NCBI GenBank assembly: GCA_003599595.1
Contig: QZIP01000046.1
Coordinates: 1 to 44,477 of the forward strand
DNA from: Candidatus Parcubacteria bacterium
GTDB lineage: Bacteria; Patescibacteriota; Microgenomatia; Levybacterales; GWA1-39-11
Reading direction: 5' to 3'
Length of the DNA: 44,477 bases
Each line of letters starts with the position of its first letter. Position 1 is the stretch's first letter. Positions 8,040 to 16,320 of the stretch are shown in pieces. The notes under the pieces were generated by a model. The model was not told where the DNA came from, did not search any database, and worked only from the letters and a program-made list of their open reading frames with translations. The position numbers and the translations under genes were made by a program.

Positions 8040-8318
8040 ATGTTTAATCCGTTAAAAGGAGTAGGAGATTTAAAAAAACTTAGAGATGAAGCAATGAAGC
8101 TTCAGCAAGAACTCAAAAAGATTGAGGTTACTTCTGAAAAGAATGATATTTCTGTTGTTGTAACAGGTGATATGAAGGTAAAGAGCATAAAAATGGATGG
8201 GGAAGAGATGTTTGATCTAAAAGAAATAATCAATAAAGCATTGGAGGAGTCTCAAAAAAAAGCGGCGTCTAAAATGCAGCAAATGGGAGGAGGGATACAA
8301 AATTTATTAGGTAAATAA
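8040..8318 (+). CDS. ybaB: YbaB/EbfC family nucleoid-associated protein
   Basis: A 92-residue YbaB/EbfC protein. It opens with MFNPLKGVGDLKKLRDEAMKLQQELKKIEV, shows the central beta hairpin with VTGDMKVKSIKMD and ends in a Gly/Met-rich helix (MQQMGGGIQNLLGK). The family forms homodimers that bind DNA or nucleoid and is often found beside recR or dnaX; dnaX is three genes upstream here. The length is slightly below the usual ~100-110 residues. The start is fixed by AAAGGGGGTG 9 nt upstream. A structured leader suggests post-transcriptional control, which would be unusual for this family. Confidence 0.9.
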   Translation: MFNPLKGVGDLKKLRDEAMKLQQELKKIEVTSEKNDISVVVTGDMKVKSIKMDGEEMFDLKEIINKALEESQKKAASKMQQMGGGIQNLLGK

Positions 8319-8436
8319 ATTTTGAAATTTCAAATTTCAAATGCCAAATTTCCAATAAAATTTCAAATTCCAAAATAAAAAAAATGATTTTTAAGGGAAT
8401 GGGCGAATTGAGATCAAATATCAAAAATAGAAAAAT
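8319..8436. repeat. AT-rich inverted-repeat spacer
   Basis: Words such as caaatttcaaa and ccaaatttcc alternate with their complements between ybaB and prs. No promoter or terminator is clear. Confidence 0.45.
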
Positions 8437-9336
8437 ATGATGTTTTTTGGAGATCGAAGCAATAAAGAGCTTTCGGAAAAGGTGGCCCAAAAGTTGGGAA
8501 TGGAGGTTTTTTATCCTGATGTTCATATTTTTGCTGATGGAGAGATAAGGATAAGAATCCTGGAAGATGTCTGTGAAAAAGATATCCTTATACTTAAATC
8601 ACTTTCAATTCCTGTTAATGATAATATTATAGAATTTTGTTTGACACTTAATGTTTTAATTGAGAGCGGATGTAGAGATATTTTTGGGATAGTGCCGTAT
8701 CTTGCTTATTCACGGGCCGACCATATTTTTAGAAGTGGAGAAGGAGTTCCTTTAGAGGTGGTTATAAGAATGGTTGAAGTGAACGGTTTGGATAAAATTA
8801 TGCTTGTTGATCCTCATTCTATTAAGACTCCTGAGATTTTTTCAATTCCTCATTTGAGAATATCTGCAATACCGGTTTTTGCGGAGAAAATAAGAGAACT
8901 TGTATCAAATTTAAAGGATGTTTTGTTGATTTCTCCTGACAGAGGTGGAATAAGAAGGATAAAGATTTTAGCAGAAGAGTTGGGTGGAGTAAGTTATGCC
9001 GTGATAGATAAGGATAGGGATTTGGAGACAGGAAAATTGAAGATTGTTGGTATAGAGGGGGAGGTTAAGGATACGTGTTTTATAGTTGATGATATGATAG
9101 CAGGTGGCGCAACAATGGCAGAGGCTATAGAGTATCTTGATAAAAAAGGTGTAAAAAATATTTATGGTATGGCAACCCATCCTATATTTGCCGGAAATGC
9201 TGTAAAGTTGATGCAGGAATCAAAGGCTCAGAAAATTTTTGTAACAGATACTATTTCAGTTTCTAAAGAAAAACAATTTGAGAAGCTTGAGATTTTGTCT
9301 GTTGCAGATCTTATTGCGAAAGCAGTCCGTCCTTAG
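8437..9336 (+). CDS. prs: Ribose-phosphate pyrophosphokinase
   Basis: A 299-residue PRPP synthetase: ATP plus ribose 5-phosphate give PRPP and AMP, feeding nucleotide synthesis. Visible motifs are FADGEIRIRI in the first domain, the catalytic Arg/Lys region around YSRADH, the metal-binding VDPHS, and the PRPP-binding loop VDDMIAGGATM near residue 212. The enzyme is a little shorter than the usual ~310-320. Start is ATG 8437 or 8440 (the protein begins MM); no Shine-Dalgarno is clear. It is convergent with the minus-strand unknown gene at 9375-10073, leaving a 38-nt spacer. Confidence 0.92.
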   Translation: MMFFGDRSNKELSEKVAQKLGMEVFYPDVHIFADGEIRIRILEDVCEKDILILKSLSIPVNDNIIEFCLTLNVLIESGCRDIFGIVPYLAYSRADHIFRSGEGVPLEVVIRMVEVNGLDKIMLVDPHSIKTPEIFSIPHLRISAIPVFAEKIRELVSNLKDVLLISPDRGGIRRIKILAEELGGVSYAVIDKDRDLETGKLKIVGIEGEVKDTCFIVDDMIAGGATMAEAIEYLDKKGVKNIYGMATHPIFAGNAVKLMQESKAQKIFVTDTISVSKEKQFEKLEILSVADLIAKAVRP

Positions 9337-9374
9337 GTGTTTAGTTTATTTGTTGTTTTTGAGCTTAAATTATA

Positions 9375-10073
9375 CTATCCGCAGTTTTGTACGCAGAAAC
9401 TTTTTAAAACTCTTGTTGCTTCTTTTTTTATTAGGTCCGGATTTATTCCTTTAATTTCTTCTTTTTTTAGAGCTCTATTCCTATAGAGAGTTTCAACATA
9501 TGTAAGTATCAGCTGAAGTCTTTCTTGTGCTTCTTCTGAATTATGGCGGATTGAGTGTGATAGATGTTTTCTGGCGTATGCAATCAGTTGTTCTATATCT
9601 TGGACAGTAGGAGGTATTGTAATTTCTATAAATTCTTTTTCCGGCTCTTTTCCTTTTCCGTTTTCCCTTTTTTTTCTTCTGGGGAGATAAGATTTTCCTG
9701 TTTCTATGCAGCGTTTGTATTCTGTGTAAAGTCTTGAAGCTAATATTTCTGCTTGGACAATGTCTTCTCCTCTGAGAGGATATTCTGCTGAAACTTCTAG
9801 TATTTCTTTGTAATAGCGATTTTTATGGTGATTTTCTTCTCCGATTTGTGATTCAACAAGGTGTTGATATTCAAATGAGGCAATTACTAATCGGATAAGA
9901 GGGAGAGGGACATTACTTTCTCTAAGACGGTTTCTTGTTAGTCTTAGGCCTCCTTCAATCGGAAGTACTGTATGGAGTTTCTCTTTACCATTGGGCGGAG
10001 GAGTATTACTTCTTTGTTCTGATGACAAAATTATTCCATCAGGATAAAATGTTTCGTTTCGTTCCTCTTTCAT
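9375..10073 (-). CDS. Hypothetical protein
   Basis: About 232 residues, not recognised. It is charged and mainly helical, with no signal peptide or membrane segment. The middle (about 95-175) has a Lys/Arg/Glu-rich linker (RRKKRENGKGKEPEKEF) followed by a helix-rich half with ARKHLSHSIRHNSEEAQERL. Two Cys lie near the C terminus (FCVQNCG). I chose ATG 10073 over an upstream TTG because a strong promoter on the minus strand has its -10 only 8 nt before it. It stands alone between prs and the three-gene unknown operon. Confidence 0.65.
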   Translation of the reverse strand: MKEERNETFYPDGIILSSEQRSNTPPPNGKEKLHTVLPIEGGLRLTRNRLRESNVPLPLIRLVIASFEYQHLVESQIGEENHHKNRYYKEILEVSAEYPLRGEDIVQAEILASRLYTEYKRCIETGKSYLPRRKKRENGKGKEPEKEFIEITIPPTVQDIEQLIAYARKHLSHSIRHNSEEAQERLQLILTYVETLYRNRALKKEEIKGINPDLIKKEATRVLKSFCVQNCG

Positions 10074-10081
10074 TGGCCCAT

Positions 10082-10110
10082 AGTATATCAAAATATATTT
10101 TCTGGGTCAA
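10082..10110 (-). promoter_or_regulatory. Leaderless promoter of the 9375-10073 gene
   Basis: On the minus strand TTGACC (10110-10105), a 17-nt spacer and TATACT (10087-10082) are followed by 8 nt and then ATG. This places the transcript start at the start codon. Confidence 0.7.
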
Positions 10111-10213
10111 ATTTGTAATTTGTTTGTTAGGTTGTGGTGAGAATTATGTCAAGCGGATAATCGATTTCAGCTGTAAACTTCTAACCAGAATTAAACTTTT
10201 ATAAAACAAAAAT

Positions 10214-10450
10214 ATGAGCGAAAAGAAATTTGATACAAAACAATTTGAAGGTCAGAATCTAGAGGTTTTTGTTCAAGAAGCACAAATGAAGGTTCGCGAA
10301 GAGGAATTATTAGCGCAAAAAGAAGAGCAAGAGGCAAGGGATTTAGAGTTGCAGTTGACTTTGGCTCAAGAAGCGGCAAATCAAAGAAAAGAAGCAGAGG
10401 AGAGAGGACAAGAGACAAAAGAAAAGATTGGCGAAACCATAGGAGGATAA
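10214..10450 (+). CDS. Small coiled-coil hypothetical protein
   Basis: A 78-residue, very charged protein rich in Glu, Gln, Lys and Ala that should form one long coiled coil (about residues 15-70). There is no known domain. A -10-like TATAAA ends 8 nt before the ATG, which would make the mRNA leaderless. The next gene starts 5 nt after this stop, and its Shine-Dalgarno AGGAGG lies inside this gene's end, so the two are co-transcribed. It may be a partner or scaffold for the two unknown proteins that follow; this is inference from the operon only. Confidence 0.65.
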   Translation: MSEKKFDTKQFEGQNLEVFVQEAQMKVREEELLAQKEEQEARDLELQLTLAQEAANQRKEAEERGQETKEKIGETIGG

Positions 10451-10455
10451 ATAAT

Positions 10456-10836
10456 ATGACAATAATTACAGCAAGGAAAAATATGAAACTACAAAAATTA
10501 TTGGAGGAAGTTCAGAAGGACTTGTTGATGCAGGTAATGATTGGAGTTAAAAATGGAGTAATTACAATTGATTATTCTGAAGGATTTGCAAAAGAATTTG
10601 TGGATATGATGCCTTTTGTAAGTGAGCGCGATATAGTTGAGAAACTTAAGGCTTTAGCAGGTAGGCATAGAATAGCTCAGGATGTGTATTTAAAATACGT
10701 AAATGTATATTACGAAAACAGAAAGCATAAATTATTAGCAAAAGCATCTAAACACATAAAAAGGAATAACGTTGAGAAGGCGTTGAAAGCATTAAAACAG
10801 AAATCTTGTTTGTTTGAGAAAGACCGTCTCCGCTAA
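10456..10836 (+). CDS. Hypothetical protein
   Basis: A 126-residue basic, helical protein I do not recognise. A short beta segment (GVKNGVITIDYSEGF) lies at about 33-48; the rest is amphipathic helices and the last ~35 residues are Lys-rich (KHIKRNNVEKALKALKQK), suggesting nucleic-acid or acidic-protein contact. The start is well supported by AGGAGG 9 nt upstream. It is the middle gene of a three-gene operon; its stop lies inside the hairpin that precedes the third gene. Confidence 0.65.
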   Translation: MTIITARKNMKLQKLLEEVQKDLLMQVMIGVKNGVITIDYSEGFAKEFVDMMPFVSERDIVEKLKALAGRHRIAQDVYLKYVNVYYENRKHKLLAKASKHIKRNNVEKALKALKQKSCLFEKDRLR

Positions 10837-10888
10837 AGTCTTCGATCCTGAGGATTTTAGACCCGAAGGACTTCGGCGGTCAAAGGAG
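10822..10888 (+). promoter_or_regulatory. Hairpin leading into the Shine-Dalgarno of the third operon gene
   Basis: Nested helices: 10822-10826/10877-10881, then gtcttcg (10838-10844) with cgaaggac (10864-10871, one bulge), then atcc/ggat (10845-10848/10852-10855). The AAAGGAG Shine-Dalgarno follows directly and the ATG is at 10897. The structure begins in the end of the previous coding region, which suggests translation-dependent folding. Confidence 0.5.
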
Positions 10889-10896
10889 AAATAAAT

Positions 10897-11931
10897 ATGA
10901 ACGAATTTGAAGGTACAACAACTACAATGACGAATGTACAAAGTACGGGAGCAAATTTCTCCCAGGGGACATATGGTTCAGGTAGGGAGAGTTCTACTGC
11001 GCCGGAGGAGTCCATAGTGGCACCTCCGGTGCGGTCTGGGATAAGGTCATCTGGTCAAAGAGAGAAGGGCAATTTTGCCGATAAAGTGATTGAGAGAGTT
11101 TCAGAGAGGGGCGTAGGGGGAGCATTTGATGCTTTGGCAAGAGGAGAATTTGGTAGGCAAGTAAGGGAAAATAGAGATGGTAAAGAAGTTTCAGGGGTTG
11201 AGCCCCAAGTTCTCCTGGGACGGTGGCGAGGCAACGACCTCGACTCCTCCCAGGTGGACAGAAGAAAGGGGCTCAACCCCCGAGAGGAAGAGTCGCTTGG
11301 TCCAGGAAGAGATTTGAGAGAAGGTGGGGCACTTGAGGGTGGGTTTGATTTGGATAAAGAAAGAGTTGGAATTATAGATGAGGTTCCTGAAGGAGATCCT
11401 TTGTATCAGCAGATTGTGGGAGAGATAGTTTTAAAAAAGCAAAAAACAGGAGAGGGAATTGATATGGATGAGGTGGCAAGTGAAGCAAAAAGAGAGTATC
11501 AGTTTAGGAAAGAAGATCCGGATAATGCGCATTCAGGTGAAGAGATGAGAACAAAAGAAGAATTGGAAGCAAAAGCGGCCGAAAACACTCCTTTGGCAGA
11601 AAGAGTAAAGGCCTTGGAGAATGAGTTGGCATACGTAAAATATATGAATGTGGAGCTTTTGAAAATTGTTGAACAATTGTTAAAAATTTTGGAGAAGAAG
11701 AAAGAACTGGAAGACAAAGATAAGCCAAGTCTTGTAAAGGTTCTTATAAACCTGATTTCTTTGCTTTTATCAGCAGTATCAACGGGAGATGATGATGAGA
11801 GAGAAAAGAAGGCACGTGAGGTGGAAGAGAAAATAAATAAAGCATTTGCAGGAGAGGAAAGCTATGATAATGGTAAGGTTGGGAAAGAACCAGTTGTTAC
11901 TGCAGACAAGACCTTTGTTAAGCAAAATTAA
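10897..11931 (+). CDS. Hypothetical low-complexity protein with C-terminal coiled coil
   Basis: A 344-residue protein, unrecognised. Residues 1-~150 are Gly/Ser/Arg/Glu-rich and look disordered; ~225-270 form a strong coiled coil (LAERVKALENELAYVKYMNVELLKIVEQLLKI is its core, cited in parts); ~275-300 has a hydrophobic stretch (LVKVLINLISLLLSAVS) that may be membrane-associated; an acidic tail follows. A GC-rich 87-bp hairpin element lies inside the reading frame (11194-11280). Start ATG 10897 has AAAGGAG 8 nt upstream. The style resembles the protein at 143-1471. Confidence 0.65.
   Translation: MNEFEGTTTTMTNVQSTGANFSQGTYGSGRESSTAPEESIVAPPVRSGIRSSGQREKGNFADKVIERVSERGVGGAFDALARGEFGRQVRENRDGKEVSGVEPQVLLGRWRGNDLDSSQVDRRKGLNPREEESLGPGRDLREGGALEGGFDLDKERVGIIDEVPEGDPLYQQIVGEIVLKKQKTGEGIDMDEVASEAKREYQFRKEDPDNAHSGEEMRTKEELEAKAAENTPLAERVKALENELAYVKYMNVELLKIVEQLLKILEKKKELEDKDKPSLVKVLINLISLLLSAVSTGDDDEREKKAREVEEKINKAFAGEESYDNGKVGKEPVVTADKTFVKQN
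11194..11280. repeat. GC-rich nested palindromic element inside a coding region
   Basis: Three nested perfect helices: 13 bp (11194-11206/11268-11280), 7 bp (11214-11220/11248-11254) and 5 bp (11227-11231/11238-11242). It is strikingly GC-rich for this genome. The word ggtggcgaggc inside it recurs at 22495 and 33533 in intergenic DNA, so it looks like a mobile palindromic element captured in frame. Confidence 0.7.
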
Positions 11932-11972
11932 TTGTTAGATTGCTTCATTGCTTCATTGCTTGATATTTGTAA

Positions 11973-12001
11973 TTGAAAAAAGAGTGTGTAATGCGTATAC
12001 T
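11973..12001 (+). promoter_or_regulatory. Promoter of proS
   Basis: TTGAAA (11973-11978), a 17-nt spacer and TATACT (11996-12001) form a good sigma70-type promoter. The start near 12008 gives a ~125-nt leader made of aaatctcaaat-type words and their complements, with a small hairpin (aatcta/tagatt). No leader peptide rich in Pro codons is present. Confidence 0.65.
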
Positions 12002-12131
12002 ACATATATATCTTAAATCTCAAATGTCAAATCTCAAATCTACATCTCAAATATGAAAACTATTAATCTATTATAGATTTTAGATTTAAAAATGTAGTTT
12101 TGCGATTTACGATTTAAGATTTACGATTTTT

Positions 12132-13397
12132 ATGAGGTATTCTAGATTATTTTCTAAGACTATAAAGGAGGCACCGGCTGATGAAGTTTCCATAAACGCT
12201 AAGTTGTTGATGCGTGGCGGGTTTGTTGATAAATTAATGGCAGGATCCTATTCTCTTTTGCCTTTAGGTAGAAAAGTTGAGCAAAAGATTGAAGAAATTA
12301 TCCGTCAGGAAATGAATAAGACCGGTGCTCAAGAAGTTTTAATGCCGCTTTTGCATCCAAAAGAAATCTGGAATGAAACTGGAAGATGGGAAACAGCAAA
12401 AGATGTGATGTATCAGTTTAAGAAAAATGATAAGGAATATACGCTTTCTTTTACGCATGAGGAGATAATGCTTGATTTGGTTAGAAAACATGCATTTTCC
12501 TACAAAGATTATCCTGTTAAGATTTATCATTTCTCTACAAAATTTAGAAATGAGTTAAGGGCAAAATCTGGACTTTTAAGAGGGAGGGAATTTTTAATGA
12601 AGGATTTATATAGTGTTCATACAACAGAACAAGAATTAAATGATTACTATTGGGATGTTGCAAAGGCGTATCTTGAGGTTTTTAAAAAAGTGGATTTAGA
12701 AGTCCGGGTTGTTGAAGCGGCTGGTGGAGTTTTTACAGATACTCATACTCATGAGTTTCAAGCTTTTTGTGAGACAGGAGAAGATATTATTTATTATTGT
12801 GAAAATTGTGATTTTGCAGAAAATAAGGAGATTGCAAAAGTTAAAGAAGGAGAAGACTGTCCAAAGTGTAAAGAAGGGACAATTAAGGTTGCAAGGTCAA
12901 TTGAGGTTGGTAATATTTTTAGATTTGGAACAGCTTACAGTCAGAAAATGAACATAACCTATACAGATGTAAAAGGAGAAAAGCAATATCCATATTTGGG
13001 AAGTTATGGAATTGGAGTAACAAGGCTAATTGGAACAATAGTAGAGTTGTTTCATGATGACAGGGGAATAATTTGGCCGGAAAATGTTGCACCGTATAAA
13101 GTGCACCTTATACAAATTCAAAGTTCAAAATTCAAAGTTCAAAATTATAATTCAAAAGTTAAAAGTTTTGCTGAGGATATTTATAATAAGTTAATTGAGG
13201 CGGGTGTGGAGGTTTTGTATGATGATAGAGAAGATGTCTCAGTGGGGCAAAAATTTGCGGATGCTGATTTGATAGGGATTCCATATAGGTTGGTGGTTTC
13301 AGATAAAACAGGGGATAAGATAGAGGTGAAAAAGAGAGATTCGGATAAGATGGAATTGCTTAGTTTTGAACAACTCCTCAAGAAAATCAAAAGTTAA
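12132..13397 (+). CDS. proS: Prolyl-tRNA synthetase without the editing insertion domain
   Basis: A 421-residue class II synthetase charging tRNA-Pro. Motif 1 lies around LPLGRKVEQKI...TGAQEVLMP, motif 2 is FRNELRAKSGLLRGREFLMKD, cited in part, and motif 3 is GIGVTRLIGTIVE. The usual ~180-residue YbaK-like editing insertion between motifs 2 and 3 is missing; in its place is a short segment with two CxxC pairs (CENCDF, CPKCKEG) that could bind zinc. The C-terminal anticodon-binding domain is present but carries an in-frame A-rich repeat insertion at about residues 327-345. It has its own promoter and a 125-nt leader. No separate YbaK/ProX gene is seen nearby. Confidence 0.93.
   Translation: MRYSRLFSKTIKEAPADEVSINAKLLMRGGFVDKLMAGSYSLLPLGRKVEQKIEEIIRQEMNKTGAQEVLMPLLHPKEIWNETGRWETAKDVMYQFKKNDKEYTLSFTHEEIMLDLVRKHAFSYKDYPVKIYHFSTKFRNELRAKSGLLRGREFLMKDLYSVHTTEQELNDYYWDVAKAYLEVFKKVDLEVRVVEAAGGVFTDTHTHEFQAFCETGEDIIYYCENCDFAENKEIAKVKEGEDCPKCKEGTIKVARSIEVGNIFRFGTAYSQKMNITYTDVKGEKQYPYLGSYGIGVTRLIGTIVELFHDDRGIIWPENVAPYKVHLIQIQSSKFKVQNYNSKVKSFAEDIYNKLIEAGVEVLYDDREDVSVGQKFADADLIGIPYRLVVSDKTGDKIEVKKRDSDKMELLSFEQLLKKIKS
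13113..13168 (+). repeat. A-rich 14-bp tandem repeat inserted inside proS
   Basis: Two perfect copies of attcaaagttcaaa (13116-13129, 13130-13143) are followed by attataattcaaaagttaaaag. The layout matches the dnaX insertion (two 14-mers, then a degenerate tail). It encodes IQSSKFKVQNYNSKVKS between the first strand and helix of the anticodon-binding domain. Confidence 0.8.
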
Positions 13398-13500
13398 ATA
13401 TTAAGTCGATTTTAAATTCTTTCCCAAGTGTTTATTGTTGAGTATTGTTCAGGTCTTACCTCTACAAACTTTACAAATTCACGATAAACTCAGCTTTACC

Positions 13501-13524
13501 GAGGTGTCATAGCTAGGACACCTC
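13501..13524. repeat. 24-bp palindrome, copy 2
   Basis: It differs at one base from the perfect palindrome at 5919-5942 and is likewise followed by c-aggtgta. It lies between the convergent ends of proS and the next minus-strand gene. Confidence 0.7.
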
Positions 13525-13552
13525 CGAGGTGTATGGGATAGAAGTCATATTT

Positions 13553-14137
13553 TTAGAGGCCGAAGATGGAGGTTTTGATGATTCCAAAGAAGATTAGCCA
13601 GAAAACTATGTAAGCTATAAAAAATAAGACTCCAAGGACAATGAATATTGTTTTTTTAGATCCCTTTTTAGCTGTTTTTGTATCTGTTTTTTGAGAGGTT
13701 TGCTGTTGTCCGTTAATTACAACCATAGGATTTCCAGTGTTTGTTAAAGGTTTTGGTGTTATTGGAGTAACTGTTTGAGGTGCAGTTTTTGCTGGGGCAA
13801 CAGCAATACTTGCCTGCATTTGTGTTGCTTGTCCAGTACCAGCCGGTACTGGACTTTGTCCAGCTGTAGTCGGTACTGGATTTTGTCCGGTAGCAGTTTG
13901 TGTGGGATTGGAAGGGGAGATTGTTTGAGTTTGGGGAGTTGGAGAGGGTGGTGGGGGAGGTGTTTGTCCAGTGCTGTTTGTGTTATTTTGTATGGCGTCC
14001 GGTGCAGGATTTGGTTGGGGTGAAGATTGTTTATCAGATTGTTGAGCAGATGAAGTCGGAGGCTTAACAGGAGTGTTCATTACTCTTTCATAGATTTGTT
14101 TAAGTTCTGGATTTAGTGTCTGTTTGTTATCGGCCAT
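13553..14137 (-). CDS. Tail-anchored Pro/Thr/Gln-rich hypothetical protein
   Basis: A 194-residue protein. Residues ~15-150 are low complexity, rich in Pro, Thr, Gln and Asn, with a repeated block (GQNPVPT, GQSPVPA). A basic stretch (KTAKKGSKK) precedes a single C-terminal membrane helix (TIFIVLGVLFFIAYIVFWLI), so the N-terminal part would face the cytoplasm as a tail-anchored protein or be exposed, depending on topology. The start ATG 14137 (MADNKQ) is chosen because the promoter TTGACA-N18-TATGAT ends 6 nt before it. Function unknown. Confidence 0.65.
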   Translation of the reverse strand: MADNKQTLNPELKQIYERVMNTPVKPPTSSAQQSDKQSSPQPNPAPDAIQNNTNSTGQTPPPPPSPTPQTQTISPSNPTQTATGQNPVPTTAGQSPVPAGTGQATQMQASIAVAPAKTAPQTVTPITPKPLTNTGNPMVVINGQQQTSQKTDTKTAKKGSKKTIFIVLGVLFFIAYIVFWLIFFGIIKTSIFGL

Positions 14138-14143
14138 AAATCT

Positions 14144-14173
14144 ATCATAAATAAAATATTGCAATATTGTCAA
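14144..14173 (-). promoter_or_regulatory. Leaderless promoter of the tail-anchored protein gene
   Basis: Minus strand: TTGACA (14173-14168), 18 nt, TATGAT (14149-14144), 6 nt, ATG. This is a consensus -35, and the transcript should start at the ATG. Confidence 0.7.
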
Positions 14174-14189
14174 GGCGGGAAAAAAAGTG

Positions 14190-14470
14190 TAAGATATAAA
14201 ATTGATCTAGTTATTCTAATTAACCTAATTTCTAAATAATGATGAAACTCTATAAATCCAAAGTTCAAACAATTAAAGCTAAAAGCTAAGAACTACAACC
14301 TAAAAGTTAAAGCTTTAAGTTTTAAACTTTAGTTTTGAGCTTTGCACTCTTGTCCTGAGCGAAGTCGAAGGATTTCGCTTTACACTTGTAACGGTTTGGA
14401 TTTTGTCGTTTGGGTTTAATCGATTGGGGTTTGTTTGGGGTACTTAGAAATTAGATTAATTAGGTTAATT
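14190..14470. repeat. Long imperfect inverted repeat spacer
   Basis: The outer arms are ctaattaacctaatttctaa (about 14215) and its near-complement ttagaaattagattaattag (about 14448). Inside them are A-rich words (ccaaagttcaaa, aagctaaaagct), then T-rich ones (gttttaaactttagttttg), and a tcctgagcgaagtcgaagga fragment. Nothing coding is seen. Confidence 0.6.
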
Positions 14471-14477
14471 AAATGAT

Positions 14478-15407
14478 ATGAAAGTTATTGTTGCTCACGT
14501 TTCACCTGATCTTGATGCGATCGCCTCTATTTGGGTTATAAGGAAATTTTTACCGGGCTGGAATGAGGCAGAGGTGAAATTTGTTTTAGCAGGAGAGAGA
14601 CTTGAAGGTAGTTATAGTAGAAATGAGATAGATGGCCCAATTGAAAAAATTGGCGAAGTTGAAGTTATTCACGTAGATACAGGTCTTGGAAAATTTGATC
14701 ACCACCATCTTAAGAATGAAAATGTTTGTGCTGCAAGTTTGGCCTTTGATTACATAAAAGAAACTATTCCGGAGCAATTAAAACCAGATAAAATTAAAAC
14801 TGAAGCGGTTGAAAAATTAATAGGATATACATTGATAGATGATCATTTTCAGCAGGTTTATTACAAGGAGCCGCAGTCTTATCTTTATGATTTTCTGCTT
14901 TTTGGGGTAATAGATGGTTTTTGTTTACAGTATCCAAAAAATGACGTGGGTTGTATAGATTTTGGGACGAAGTGTCTAGATGCAGTGTTTCATACACTTG
15001 AAAACAGGATTTGGGCGCAAAGAGAAATTGAGGAGAAAGGGATAGAATTTGAAACCCGTTGGGGAAAGGGTTTGGGAATTGAAACAGTGAATGATGTTAC
15101 TTTGGAGCTTTCGCAGAGAATGGGTTATGTGGTAGTGGCAAGAAAAGATCCAAGTAGTGGTGCTGTTAGAATTAAAGCATGGCCTGAAAGGATAGAACCG
15201 GGTATAGAGTTCCCGATATCTGATTTAAAAAGTCCTAAAGCTGATCTGACGCAAGCGTATGAGATGTTCAGAAAAATGGATCCAGATGCAAGCTGGTTTC
15301 TTCATGTTTCAAAAAAAATGCTTCTTAATGGAAGTACAAAAGATCCAAGCGCAAAGAGAACAAGATTAAGTCTTAAAGAAGTTATTGAAGTGTTGGAGAG
15401 TATTTAA
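14478..15407 (+). CDS. DHH-family phosphoesterase
   Basis: A 309-residue protein of the DHH/MYG1-like group. The metal-binding motif near the N terminus is [12 protein letters not shown] and a second metal motif is [12 protein letters not shown] at about residues 72-83. A third Asp-rich site is LIDDHF. DHH enzymes cleave phosphodiester or pyrophosphate bonds in small nucleotides or short oligonucleotides using Mn ions. The C-terminal part ([27 protein letters not shown]) resembles the substrate-binding half. It is cytoplasmic, and the substrate is not assignable. It overlaps the convergent prfA gene by 4 nt. Confidence 0.8.
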   Translation: MKVIVAHVSPDLDAIASIWVIRKFLPGWNEAEVKFVLAGERLEGSYSRNEIDGPIEKIGEVEVIHVDTGLGKFDHHHLKNENVCAASLAFDYIKETIPEQLKPDKIKTEAVEKLIGYTLIDDHFQQVYYKEPQSYLYDFLLFGVIDGFCLQYPKNDVGCIDFGTKCLDAVFHTLENRIWAQREIEEKGIEFETRWGKGLGIETVNDVTLELSQRMGYVVVARKDPSSGAVRIKAWPERIEPGIEFPISDLKSPKADLTQAYEMFRKMDPDASWFLHVSKKMLLNGSTKDPSAKRTRLSLKEVIEVLESI

Positions 15408-16309
15408 TTTAGGTTGTTTTTTAGGTCTTCAAAGATTTGGTCTAGGTCTCCATCAAGGATTTGTTCTAGATTGTGCCATGATTTTCCAATTCTGTGATCT
15501 GTTATCCTGCTTTGAGGAAAGTTATAAGTTCTAATTTTTTCTGCCCTCATGCCTTTTCCAACTTGAGTTGATTTTAGCTCTGATAGTTCTCCGTGTCTTT
15601 TTTCAATTTCAATTTCCCAAATTTTTGCACGCAGCATTTTTAGTGCATTTTCCCTATTTTGGTTTTGTTGTCTTTCTGTTTGGCAGGTTACAACTATTCC
15701 TGTTGGAATGTGTTTTAATCTTACCGCCGTTGACACTTTGTTTACATTTTGGCCTCCATGGCCGCCGCTTCTAAAAGCTTCAAAATCAATATCTTCAGGT
15801 CTTATGTGAAGATCAAAATCTTCAAGTTCTGGTAGGACAGATACGACTGCGGTGGAAGTATGTACTCTTCCTCTTTTTTCAGTTTCTGGAATTCTTTGAA
15901 CTCTATGAACTCCTGCCTCATATTTATATATACCAAATGCATTGTGGGTACAAATTTTAATTGCCCATTCGTCTAAAGTTTCTGTTCTCAAATTTTTTCT
16001 TTCTGCGAATCTTAGATACATTCTCATAAGCTCTCTTGCCCAATTTTTTGCCTCATCTCCGCCGGCTGCACCCTTAACTTCAATAATGGCGTTTTTTCTA
16101 TCAAGATCTTGAGAATCTGATTTTTCTTTGGGTTTTTTGGGTTCTTCTGTATTTCCTAGAGTGTTTTGTAGTTCTTCCCTTTGTTTTTTAAGATTATTTA
16201 TTTCTTCTTTTGCCAACATACCTAATTCAGGGTCTGACAATAGTTTTTCAGCCTCTGAAATTTTATAATCAAGATCATATATTTGTGAAAGAATCAAATT
16301 CTTATCCAT
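15404..16309 (-). CDS. prfA: Peptide chain release factor 1
   Basis: A 301-residue class I release factor. The catalytic GGQ is in [14 protein letters not shown] and the stop-codon recognition motif is PET within [14 protein letters not shown], i.e. PxT as in RF1 (UAA/UAG) rather than SPF of RF2. It is shorter than usual (~360) because the N-terminal domain is reduced. RF1 ends translation in the ribosomal A site. The near-leaderless promoter lies at 16321-16349. Genes in the window also end in TGA, so an RF2 should exist elsewhere. Confidence 0.92.
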   Translation of the reverse strand: MDKNLILSQIYDLDYKISEAEKLLSDPELGMLAKEEINNLKKQREELQNTLGNTEEPKKPKEKSDSQDLDRKNAIIEVKGAAGGDEAKNWARELMRMYLRFAERKNLRTETLDEWAIKICTHNAFGIYKYEAGVHRVQRIPETEKRGRVHTSTAVVSVLPELEDFDLHIRPEDIDFEAFRSGGHGGQNVNKVSTAVRLKHIPTGIVVTCQTERQQNQNRENALKMLRAKIWEIEIEKRHGELSELKSTQVGKGMRAEKIRTYNFPQSRITDHRIGKSWHNLEQILDGDLDQIFEDLKNNLN

Positions 16310-16320
16310 AGGTGTTGTGG

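Noticed and set aside
12053-12076. Short frame MKTINLL in the proS leader as an attenuation peptide
   Set aside because: It has no Pro codons and no terminator/antiterminator follows, so the similarity to the start of the His leader peptide is probably chance.
15404-16309. Release factor as RF2 or sign of UGA recoding
   Set aside because: The recognition motif is PET (PxT, RF1) and several genes end in TGA without internal TGA, so the standard code fits.
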